From positions 52,797,882-52,861,881 of the forward strand of contig CM064430.1 of NCBI GenBank assembly GCA_032690845.1: a stretch of 64,000 bases of DNA, in the 5' to 3' direction. The notes under the pieces are model-generated. The model was given only the letters and a program-made list of their open reading frames with translations. It was not told the origin of the DNA and made no database searches. The DNA is from Eleusine coracana subsp. coracana. Taxonomy: Eukaryota; Streptophyta; Magnoliopsida; Poales; Poaceae. Made by a program: the position numbers and the translations under genes. Below, piece after piece: positions 1 through 11,300 of the stretch. Position 1 is the first letter of the stretch. The number at the start of each line of letters is the position of its first letter.

Positions 1-1387
1 CACTTGGACAGTTCATTCTTCAGTATCTTGAGCCTTGTAGCTTTGGTCGATACAGCCTCGTAGTGTGTAGGTTCCTTTTCCAGTAGCCTGTTGCTACGGC
101 GGGTCGGCAGCCGTTGGTTCCCCTTCTTGTGTTTTGCATCCTTGTCAGCAGATCTTTTGGCACGGACACATGATTTGTGCACAGACAGTTTATGGTCATC
201 ATCAGCCCAAGTATCAGCAGCTGGAGGAGGGGGTGTTTGCTCACGGGGAGAGACGGGTGGGTTTCGCGCGGGGCTGGTGGGGATAGTGGTGGTGTTTTCC
301 TCAGTGACAGTAGGCAACACCACGGTGATGGTGCCCGTACTAGGCTGCACTCGGAGCTGTGTAAGGTTGATGACAATGGGGAATGTGGGCAGCTTGGGCA
401 GCAGTGGCGCTTGCGACAGATGGAGGATGTCCAGAAAGATGGTGCGAGCAAGGCGGGAGTGCGGCGCCGGCTGATTAACAGTGGCGGGAGGTGGTGGCGG
501 CCTGTTAGGACCAGCGGTGCTAGAGCGGGGTGGTGCTGGCAGCGCCAGTGGCGCGCGTGGCGGGACAGGCGGAGAGTGCGGTGGAGGCGGGCCAAAGAAC
601 GGCACGTACGCCCCGTGAGCATCCAGAGACTCAACCCACGACCAAGCATGCACGAGCTGGAGCTGGCAGATGTTGCAGCTTCCGGTAGACACATCTCTGA
701 CCCAAAGATTGTCGGTCACGCGAGCCACATTGTCTACTTGAACCATAATTCGCAGCGAGGAAAAGTCATATCCTGTGAGGCAACGCCAATCAATCTCCAC
801 AACAAGCCCAATCCCTTGAAAAGCTTCCGTGATGAAGTCTTTGTACCAATATGCAAGTGGAAACTCTAGAACAGACAAAGCCACAAGTGTGTTTGCATGG
901 CGGTGTGAAGTGGACCTGTCCTGGGCTTCCAGTTGCACACAGACATCCTCATGGTGCAGCGGAGAGCGCCCCACGGCTGCATCACGCTCTGCAACTGATC
1001 TGAATCGCAGCAGCATGGCCCCTCTAGAAGACGGCAGGATGTCGAAACAGGTGTGCGGCATGACAGTACGAACAGCCTCCCAAATGAATGCCGCCGGGGA
1101 GAGAACCGCTGACATCGGTGTGAGGAACACATGAGCATACACATTGGCTTCCTCATGACGGCCAGGGCGCAGAAACACCTCAAGGAAACCTTCCCTGCCG
1201 GAGCTCATTTGACTGGCAGAACTTGCCGTCTCGGGCGAGCCACTGCTCCCTTCGCCGGGCGAGGGGGCGTCCGAGCCCGCGCTTGCAGCCGCTGGTGAGG
1301 GCGACGAGGGGGCAGCAGGCGGCGCCTCCTGCATGGCGACCGGTAGAGCCAGACCATGGGCCTGCGTCGCTAGGTCGGGGTGGATGG

Positions 1388-1422
<35 letters not shown>

Positions 1423-2434
1423 GCGGCGTGTGGCATGAAGTGGGCATGGCGCGGCAAGCAGGCAGCTTAAGCGAAAGGCAGCGGTGAGGCCACGGTGTGG
1501 GCACACGATCGACCGGCATGGCGCACTCATGCTCCCGATGACCCGAACGGCCGCAGCCGCGACAACGGATGGGCTCACGGCAGGAGCGGATGTGGTGGTC
1601 GGTGCCGAAACAGCGAAAGCAAGCGTTAGGGTGAATGAGTGGTGGGCTTGCGCGTTTGGGCGAGGCTGGCTTGAGCGGGGAGCTCGAGGTGCGCAGAAGC
1701 ACGTCGCGGTATGAATGTGAGGTGGTCGGGAGAGCAGCAGACGTGTGAGCAATGGCCCGGTCTGAGCGACAAGACGGCACCTGTGGCAGGCCCAGGACAG
1801 GGGGCAAAGAGCTGTTGGAGCGCCATACTATCTTAATGGGCGCCGAAAGCTGACCACACTGGTTGACTTTGGGGGCAATGGCGGGGTCCTCAGACTTTGT
1901 CACATCGGAGACTGCTCCTTTCTGCTCCAACTCCGGCAGCCGGCGGACAGCTTTCTCCGCAGCGGCCAGGGAGACATGGAGGAGGAAAACCGTCGATCCC
2001 AACTTCTGCGCACCGTGCGCTAGGATGATGTTCGCCACGTTGCTGCTAGCTACACGAGTATGGAACACGCCAGGCGACGACATGACTACAACAAAATGCT
2101 CAGGCGGAGAAGTGAAGCAGTAGTTGAGCATGTTGGCTACTACAGTGGAGCTCAGAGCAGGGATGGAGGGGGAGGTGACCCACAAGTCACCAGAGCTTGC
2201 ATGGGCGCAGAGGGGGGAGGTTACGAGAGAGAAGCATTCGGAGAGGATTTGGTTTTGGAAAAGGAGACCGGGTTTGGCAGCTAGAACTGACCTGCGTGGC
2301 GTCGGGGTGGTGCCGCTGGCCGGGGCAGTCACCGCGTCGCCTGGGATGGTCGCACGAGAGGTGGCGTCGGGTGGGCGGTGGGGGTCGCTGGAGTCGCCAG
2401 AGGCGACATCAGCGAGGACACGAGAGTTGTCCAT
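1..2434 (-). CDS. CCHC zinc-knuckle (gag-like) protein, 3' end outside window, one apparent frameshift
   Basis: Reads on the minus strand from an ATG at 2434. The first frame stays open to 1370 (354 codons) and carries two clustered zinc knuckles: CFRCFGTDHHIRSC, then CRGCGRSGHREHEC, at about residues 280-310. It then enters a proline run coded by a 30-nt G tract (1392-1421, plus strand). Beyond the tract a different frame is open and clearly coding (for example HPDLATQAHGLALPVAM, then VLEFPLAYWYKDFI near 830-872) and runs off the window at base 1. The two halves join if the homopolymer length changes, so the break may be slippage, an assembly error or a real mutation. Grass genomes hold many proteins of this layout (zinc knuckles followed by a DUF4283/RNP-like fold). 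They are usually regarded as derived from retroelement ORF1/gag. No reverse transcriptase is visible. Whether it is an expressed host gene or an element remnant is open. Confidence 0.6.
1392..1421. repeat. 30-nt poly-G homopolymer
   Basis: Uninterrupted run of G on the plus strand (C on the coding minus strand, read as proline). It lies exactly where the zinc-knuckle reading frame shifts. Confidence 0.9.
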
Positions 2435-3160
2435 TCTACATTAAAAGTCAGTTGCCCTTTCCAATGACTTTAGACAAAAATATATAAATCTTATCATTAA
2501 AATGTTAAAACATGCATGCCACATAAATTTACTTTAAATTGATAGGAAACATAATAGTCTAAATTAATGAAGAACAATAGCAACAAAGTAAGTTATATGT
2601 TGCAACCAAATAAATGGTGAACTGTTGCTCAATTGAATTAGTTAGTAGAGATTTTCTAGCTCAACTCAACTTATGCCAACTACCTAGATAGTCATAAAAT
2701 CACACCTTCGTTACTCGTGAATGTATGGCTGAATCTACTCAGCATCGGAGCAAGGAAAGAGCCACGACACCTCCTTTACTACCCGCGGTTGTACAAGAGA
2801 AGAGGGAGTTTTGTGGCAAACGATATAGATGCTAGCGTTCCACATCAAGGTCCAGCACGATATTGCGACCATATATCTAAGGATGCAAAATTTGATTTGT
2901 CTTGACGTGGGAAATTAGAGGAGGACATGGCTATGGGGCACTAACTAAGGTAATGTCCGTTGAGCCCTTGCTTCAGGAAGAGTATACACTCGTTTCTTTT
3001 AAAGATATTTTGGGAGCTTTTTATAATTTCTCACTCGCCTTATTAGGTCAAAATGCACGCGACAACATGATATATATTAGGCTCTCCTTTTTAATGTGGT
3101 GTCACCTCTATTTTAGCCAAGTTTTCATTTTTATTTTATTGTATTATTATTATTTTCACC
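2435..3160. other. Intergenic, nothing recognised
   Basis: AT-rich sequence with short chance ORFs only. I see no domain, repeat boundary or RNA gene. Confidence 0.4.
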
Positions 3161-3179
3161 TCTCAAGCCACTGCAATGG

Positions 3180-4740
3180 CCAAATTGCCCGGGGCACCGC
3201 CGCTGATGAGCCGCAACCATATCAGCAGTGCGACTGACTCCTCTACTACTCGCACCTGGTCTGCTTGCTGGTCATCGTGGGGCGGGAAGCGCGCGCGGAC
3301 ACGGCACCTGGTCCGAACCTGAATTGCTACTGCCGGGCCGGGCGTCCCAGACGTACGAGCCCGCCAGTGCCATCGCGGAGTGCCGGTGTGCACGCTTGCA
3401 ATGATTTCACGGATTACATGAGCTTCCGTGCCGTGTGCGGCGCCGGTGCCCAGTTCCCCCGGCGTTGGATCATGCTCCGTGAGGCAACCGTGGCTCCTAC
3501 CGCCGCTGCTTCCTGAACGTCTCAAGCGGGCTTGCTTTCTTTCATCAAGCCAGGCATGCTTGTCGACTTGTGTTGGAATTATATATGGTCTTGACCTATT
3601 AATAATAATAATAATTTTTAAAAATCTCAAAGGCCCATTCATAAGTGGTGGGAGTGCAAAGGTTTAGTCTCACATTATTAGTGGAGGTGGATGGAGTCCA
3701 ACTTATAAGGTTGGTTATTCTAGCATCTCTTGTAAGTGTGTGAATGGGAGGAAGGAAAAACACACGCGCGCGCTCGCTCGCCTCGCCTCGTCGGGCCGGA
3801 CCAGGCGGGGCGCGGCGGGACACCCAACCCTAGCAGTTCCCCCCTATAAATACGTATGGGTACCACCGTAAATCAAATCACGCAATCGCTTAGAGTTTTA
3901 CCTCTCGCTACTGTTGCGCCGCCAAGTCTTCTCCATCCCGATTGTCAGCGTGCACCGGTGAACGGGAGAGCAGGTCTCCGGAACCGTCGTCCTCTGTGAT
4001 CCTGCACCGGGAGAAGGCGAATAAAGTTTTTGGGAAGCGCTCTGCGCGACTGCTCGATCGCTTCCTCGTCTTCGTCAAGTTCGTCGTCACGGCTCATCTT
4101 CCTCGTCATCGAGTCGGTCTCACCTGCCGTCGTCAACAACGTAACGGTACTGCACGTCGTCGCCGTCTCCTCTACCCAGTCTATAAGGAAACGTACATAC
4201 TTTCATCTCACACCATATCTTCTATACTAGCTTTCGTAGTCTATTTGTTTATGATGGATGTTGCTAGTATGGTAGATGCTATACTTTTATCTGGCCTAAT
4301 AGATCTGTCTAGATTTTACATAGACTTATCTAGTTCATTATACAATCTGTTAATCATACTTATGATTTATTTCTAAATTAATATAAAACTAAAAGTACTA
4401 ATTTATCCAACAATTTGAAGTTGCAAAGCCCGACGACAACCGCTGGAGGCGTATTGGGATTCAGGTCGGCTTCCACGAGCAGAAAACTTTGGGGTGTTCA
4501 TCGTAGAGAGGCGATCGCAATGGCTATTGGTGCGTATGAGAGCGTATTCTCGACGACCCGCTTCTCTGCTTCAGGGGAGAGAACCGTGTATGCGTACTGT
4601 TTTCTCGACGGGAGGATTGGCCATTGCATTGATCGGTTCAGCTTCATCAGCTGGGAAGATAGTTGGGCACGACGACCGTGCGTTATTGCCGACTCTGTTC
4701 TGGTCAGTGGCAGCTGCTGTGTAATGTGGTATTGACGAGA
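3180..4740 (+). pseudogene. F-box/DUF295 pseudogene fragments interrupted by an LTR
   Basis: The stretch at about 3405-3480 reads DFTDYMSFRAVC, then FPRRWIML. It closely matches DYVRFRAVC and FLPRRWIML of the intact F-box/DUF295 gene at 18291-19775. Upstream, another frame gives ASAIAECRCARLQ, matching GLIAELVLAND, so a frameshift separates the two. Downstream a stop follows the RRC(F)LN region. After the inserted LTR (3571-4412) a short piece reads EVAKPDDNRW, resembling VAKPGDVCW of the intact gene. About 90 intervening family residues are missing. The region is therefore a decayed paralogue with deletions, frameshifts and an insertion. Confidence 0.6.
3571..4412 (+). mobile_element. Solo LTR, retrotransposon (Copia-like)
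   Basis: Begins TGTTGGAATTA and ends TTATCCAACA, so the ends form the short inverted repeat typical of LTRs (TG...CA). It is flanked by ACTTG (3566-3570) and ATTTG (4413-4417), a target-site duplication with one mismatch. A TATAAATA box lies at 3845-3852, as expected of an LTR promoter. No primer-binding site, gag/pol or second LTR is present nearby, so this looks like a solo LTR of 842 bp left by LTR-LTR recombination. The Copia assignment rests only on size and termini. Confidence 0.7.
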
Positions 4741-4768
4741 CATAACGATGCTAGCCGATCTGTGCAAA

Positions 4769-4843
4769 GTGCCTGCTTCAAAAACTATTTTAGCGCCTGC
4801 TTCAAAAACTATTTTAGCGCCTGCTTCAAAAACTATTTGTGTA
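4769..4843. repeat. 25-bp tandem repeat, three copies
   Basis: The unit GCCTGCTTCAAAAACTATTT plus a short tail occurs three times in direct succession, nearly identical. The function is unknown. It lies just past the F-box pseudogene remnant. Confidence 0.85.
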
Positions 4844-5325
4844 CCAATGTGCTGCATACCCGTCCTTTCCTGTCTACTAATTGGTTGGAGAAAGGAGATA
4901 TTACGTCGGCCATCAATCCATCATCATCAATGAAAGTTGAAAGAGCTAATTCTCGGCTTCATGCTTGACTTTTTCCAATATCGGGTAAGGTTTTCTCCAC
5001 TGAGGGGGCTAAATAAAGTATTTCCCCTCTCGCTTTAGTCTCCTTTTCTTTTCCTGGCTTTTTCACGCCACTGGGCATAAAAGATAATAAGATCGAGTTG
5101 AAAGTATCTTTGGTTTAAAATGCTTTATCAATTATCATCCTCTCTAGTTTCTATCTACAGCTACAGCGAAAACCAACCAGCTCACCTCTCCTGCATTCAC
5201 ACGCAGCCTGCTCGTCCTTCTCTTGCATACTCAATCGTTTATATAAACGCCGCGCCGGTCGCCTCACATATTTCAACTCCCAGCAAAACCATCCTACGCA
5301 GTGGAGAACGTATAGAAGAAGAAAG

Positions 5326-8300
5326 ATGGGTGACGTCGTCATGGAGACAACGGCAGCGGTGGATCAGGGCTTGAAGAAGCCGGATACAACAAGGAGCAGA
5401 AAGGTGTTTGGTGGTGGAGCGTGGACGTTGGAGGCGGCGATGCTGCCGCTGTGCATGACACTGGTACAGGTGTTCACAATGGTGACGCTGCTCCTCTCCA
5501 AGCTGGCCCTCAATGCCGGCATGCATCCCTTCGTATTCCTTGTTTACCGCAACCTCGTCGCTGCAGCTGCCGTTGCACCTGTGGCGCTCATTTTCGAAAG
5601 GTAAGCACTTTTTTCTCGATCGAAAACTCTCGTCTTGTTTCAAATCTGGAGGTACTATCACTTTTATTTTCCAGATCGCTAATGATTATCTGATTAATTG
5701 TATTACCAAATACACCCTTTAAAAATTTTGATGTTGCTTAGCTCAAAATTTTTAACTAAACAGCATCAACATTTTAGAGATAAAGAGAGTACGTCATGTA
5801 TTATGTGGTCCAATTTATTAAGGGCGAATATGGAACCAAAGCGACACGTATGGCAACCCTAGCCGCCACCTTCCCTTTCTTCCTCTTCCCACCGCGCAGC
5901 ACCAGAACTAGTCGGGCACAACCCGAGAGGCTAGCAAAGGATGGCGGCAGCGGCAGCGGCTTTTGCCCTCCCTTCGAGAGTGTGGTGGCGAGAGCCGTAG
6001 AGAGTCATTGTGGTTGGTCACAGTTTCAAGGCGATGGCCCGAGGCCTCCAAGTCATTGTCTGAGACGGTCGGCCATCTCCGTGTCATGCTAGGTGACTAG
6101 GTCGGTGGCGCGTTTGTCATCATGGGGGCAGATCTGGGCGGTGGCAACCTATTGTGATTGCTCGATGACAACCTCTTGGTCTCTTGGACAGGTGCTAGCT
6201 CATGGTGGAGCGGCTTGCGGCAAATGGTGACGTTATGGTGTGTTGAAGGGCAAGGTCACAGGCATATGGCAGTGCATGAGCAGCAAAGATGGGGAGGTTG
6301 TCTCAATTCACACTTTGGCATGCTCAATGGGAGGACTCTGATCGAAAGTGTAATATCCCAGTTTATTGAGATTAGGCTCATAGTGGCTCATAAGCACTTA
6401 TGTGCATGAGAGGGTAAAAATTAAGTCCCATCTTGATTGATAGTCTAGTGAAAGAAGACCAACATATACCCTAGTTTGTCCATCACCATCATCAATCATT
6501 TATAGGAAATAAGGACAAAATTATAAATAGGTTAGTGGGCGTGTGAGAGCCACTCAGAATACGAGTCAGACGTGGACCTGAAGCATTACAAAAAGCGGCT
6601 CCCCCGTGGGAGCGTCGTTGTGGAGCCATCCCATTTTCCGAACGGATGACAGATTATAGCTGGGGTCCGTTTATCTTATAGTTGCCAGTGTTGTGTTGGT
6701 TGCAGGTCGTGTGTAGCTACTTGACGTATGTGCAAGGCTAGCGTTGGGGATGATGCTTTCACAAGAAAGTATCACTCGAAATTACTCTAACTTCTGTTTA
6801 ATGAAAAACGTACGAAGGCATGTTCTCAAAAAAATAAAGAACCAAACCGTGCTATGCGCAGTGTGCACTATATATATCAGCACGAATTTGAAGGAAAAGG
6901 TGAGCGAACACTCATAAAAAAATCAGTACTGTGTAATCAGAAGCATGAATCTACGTATGGGTGCATGTCATTGCCAGTTCTCGGTAGACTTCTCCAAATT
7001 GCTTGCTTCAACACTTCACAGATTCGACGGTATTCCAAGCGATTTGATCCAGATTTTGTTATTTCAAATCATATTACAGAACAAGTGGCTGATCACAAAT
7101 TGCTTGCTATAAGATTTCCTGGCTATAGCTGGAGGCAGAGAAGAAATTGTACCCATCTCTGTCATCATCCAATCGATCTCACAGCTACGGACAGACAGTG
7201 TGATGTTCTTTTCGTGTGCTGCATCGGTTGATTAGATCATGAGATCCGATTGCTGATACTCGATAACTCTGTATGGACAGTAACTCATCCATAATTAATA
7301 TCAAGTACTGCCAAGTTGCTTATATTATCTAAGAAAAAGTGGTGCTAATTATGTCATTAGTTACCTACTCCTTGCGTTGCCCATGCTCCTTAAATATACT
7401 CCACTAGCATGACAAAATACATGATACATTGAACCACTTCTATCATTTTAAATTCTGGTTTTAACATGGTTCTTAGATCAGTCTCAATGCATAGTTTTAT
7501 CTTACACTTTCCAAGAATGTCATGTCAGATTTGAAGATTTAGTTTGATGTATGAAATAGTCTCTCTCAATGCATAGTTTCATCTCACAATTTCATATATA
7601 AATTATAGTATTAAATTAACATCTATTTGTTACATTGAGATTGATCAAAATGTGTTAGGATGAAACTCTATGTTCACAATGGGAGTTTCAATGGAGTTTC
7701 ATACCTATGAAACAGTGCCAAATGAGTTTTGTCCCTATGAAACTCATTTGCCTAGTTTTATATTAATTGATACTCCATGTCATCTCTTTTGCTTATGTGG
7801 CACCTCATTTAACGTTGATGAAACCCCCACTTAGTCTGATCTTAAACTGAACAGGTCCAGGCAAAAATTCTAAGGTTCTTGCCTCAGCTTAAAATAATTG
7901 TGAACTATCCATCTTCACTCCTCCTTATTCTCTAAGTTTTTTAAAATGTTTGTCATTCTCACTTTATCTTTCTAATACATCTCTATCTATGTTCCTCCAC
8001 AATTTGTGTATATACACATCTTTTTCACCTCTTCTTAATTCATGTATCTCTATAACAAATCTTATGATAGGTGATAATTGATTTCTGCCATAAATACTAA
8101 AAAAATGATATCATAGTTTATAATTTATGATAATTTGATGACAAAAACTAAATTATCACATGTGTTGGAACTAGTTGTTGTGAGCATTTATTTTGTCATT
8201 ACATGTGTTGGTCCAGCAAGGCCCATTTTATATTTTGGGCCTAGTTTGATCTTGTGGGTCAAAACTATATCTTTTTGTGGCATTTAATTTTTCAATTTTA

Positions 8301-11300
8301 GGCTTGGACCAATCTGTTATGTTTTAGGCTTTTTATCGATGGGACACCGAATATCGATGACTTTGTATATGAGCCACTGCAAATGCATATTTGCCTTCCA
8401 CACACTATGAAATTATGGCTTTTGTGTGCATAATATTATAGTAGGACAAGTGAATATTTTTTATATTTTTATTTCAATGCATAAAACGCATTGTAATTTG
8501 AAATTTGACACAAAGTTACAATGCTATATTTCCTATCCATGTGATTTTTCCTTAATTATTTTCTCAATTATTTGCACAAGCTTGTTTTAAAATAAAAGTT
8601 TTCTTAGTCGAAAAGTTATACAAATAATCAACAGCAAATCTATCAAAATAGATTATAAGAAATGTACCAATGTATCTTTGTGCTAAATTTTCAAGTTGCA
8701 AATGTCTTGTGTGGATTGAGATAAAAAATATTGAAAATATTCACTTCTCTAGTGTTCTACAGACAAAAGCCATAATTTTTTAGTGTCTGAGATATCAAAT
8801 ATAGAGTTTTGTTGTTGCACAGACATAATAATGTTTATTGAATGTTCCAGAAACAATATTTTTCACTACCTTTTTAAGGACCATTACATTTTTCAGTTTC
8901 AGAGCTTACAACCCCATTTGACTGCCCTTATAACCCAAAACAAATGAAAAAATATTCCAAAAATAATGTACAAAATAAAATAAATGCTGGATTTTAAATG
9001 TAAACTATTACAGCCAGTAAAGGTTCGGGTCAATTACGTTTTTACATCACTTTGTTCTTCGATTGTGATTTTACTTCTAAATCTGCAATTTTGTGATTTT
9101 ATCATAACCTTTTTCCTTTTGTGATATTACCATAAGTTTCAACATCTCCCATATACAACATATTTTGAGAGTTTTTTCAAACTGCAAAAGGAAAACTTTC
9201 ACAGATTTGAATAGATTTGCAAGAAAATTAAATTTTGATAAAAATTGATAATTTTGGACAAATCTTGACAACATTTTGCATATCCAATACAGAATTTCAC
9301 ATATAACAATATAGACTAGATATTATATGTTCTTATCCACACATCATATAGCAACTGCAATGCCTATTATATGTCGAGAATAAAGTGGCCTAACTATTAC
9401 ATGTCCACATCCTGATCATCCACAACCAACTAAAGCGTCAACAAAGACTACAGATCACAATTCAAAGTATGCAAGTAGCCTTCCTCCTATTCCTTCATGC
9501 CTTCCTCGTCCCCTTCCCCTTCCTCTTGGTGGCCTTGCTCCTTCCATCTCACTAACACTTGCACTTGCAGTCCCACTTATGAAAAAAATTGAAATGGAGT
9601 AAGTAAAGAATCAAAATCTGCCATGCTAAAAATTACAAAATAAGTAGCGAATGGATAAGAAGTTACTCATATTGTTGGTTGGTCACTATTTGGAACGTCG
9701 TTGTCATGTCTTGATTCATTATCCAAATAGGCTCTCATCTTCTTTCGACTAGCAGCGTGACCACCTTGGCAAAACTTAGCCATATGTTTGCTTTCATAAT
9801 ACTCAGTGCACTTCCTTTTTTTAGTAGTGGTTGCTTCATCAGATGCCTTAATCCTAGATACCCTAGGTCCATTCTCAATTTAGGCTTCATGACTTTGAAA
9901 CCAATTTCAACACAAAATCACTGAATTTTTTATATCATTGGCTTGAAATTACCTGCATATGTCTTTCTGAACCTCCCAATAGAGTAATATTCATGGACAA
10001 AGTACTCCATATTTATCTCTCTAATGAGTTACATGTCTTTCCCACCAACTAAGCCGCATGACTCAAACCTAAAACAGACACTTCAGCTATAAGATCTCCA
10101 CATGGTAATACCTCATGCTCTTTTATTTCTTTTCTTTTAGTATTGAGAGCCTCAATAATCATTAGGATTATTCCTCGTTGCATCTTAGTCCCGATCTTCC
10201 TTCACAAATTAATTTGTTGGTGATTATTTGCCTTAACCTTTCACACAAGTCCACAACTTGTTTATCCTTCTCCTTGGACACTCAGGTATTAAAACTCTTA
10301 AAGAAGTTATTATTGGTGTAATCAACCTTGGATTCTTCAGAGAATTTGCACCTACTCCGCACAAAAGGATGACTGTCATCAACCCATTCCATGGCAGCTG
10401 GACTCTTCTCCACTATCTTCCTAAGGTGGTAGTTGTACTTCTCAATGATGCAAGTCTTGGTTGGTGCCCACATGTCTAAGCAAAAAAAAGTTTCTTTGTA
10501 GGTCTTCTTCATGTTCTTCGACAAATGTCTCACGCATTCTCTATGCTCTACTCTTTGATAGACATTATCCACAACCCCTTCTATTACTTTGCCTGCATTA
10601 GTGCTAATGACCAAACCTACATGTGACATGAAACAAAAGATTATTATGAAATGAAACCTTTCGGAAAATGAAACAAAAGTGTTCTTGACAAACCTATAGG
10701 AGTGTCAATTGCTTTCTTTAAGTTATCCACGAACCAATTTCCTTGTATTTTGTCTCAATCACTACAAATGCCACAAGATATAGCCGATTATAACTGTCTA
10801 TGGAAACAACAAATGCTAACTAGCCTCTTGACCTTCCTCTCAAGTGAGTAGAATCCATTACAATGTAAGGCACATCCTTCTAGTAAACCATCAATGCATG
10901 GTTTGAGTGCAACAAAAGACCTCCTGAAACACTTGTCATCATTGTAGTCTTTAAGGTGTAACTCATCAATACTACCAAGCATCCCATGTCACATGAATCC
11001 ACTTTCAATTTCACCGAAACGCTTACGCTATGCCTTGCGCCTGCTCCCCTTCTTCTATGCCTACTCTCCGACACCTTGTGCCTGCGACTACGCCACACCC
11101 ACCCGATCTCCAGCGACTGCGCCATGCCCGCCCGAGCTCCTGTCCCGCACCTGCCTGAGCGCCTGCCCTGCGCCAACCCAAGCCTCACCATGTCTCCTGC
11201 ACATTACTACAAAAATGACCTATAATGGTGGAACCCAAATTCACATAGCGGCGCATTTCAAGAAGTCTGCCGCTACATATGTAAAATTATTTTTAGTGGC

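Noticed and set aside
4769..4843. Short regular repeats, considered as a CRISPR-like array
   Set aside because: Units are directly adjacent with no spacers, and the DNA is a plant chromosome; it is a simple tandem repeat.
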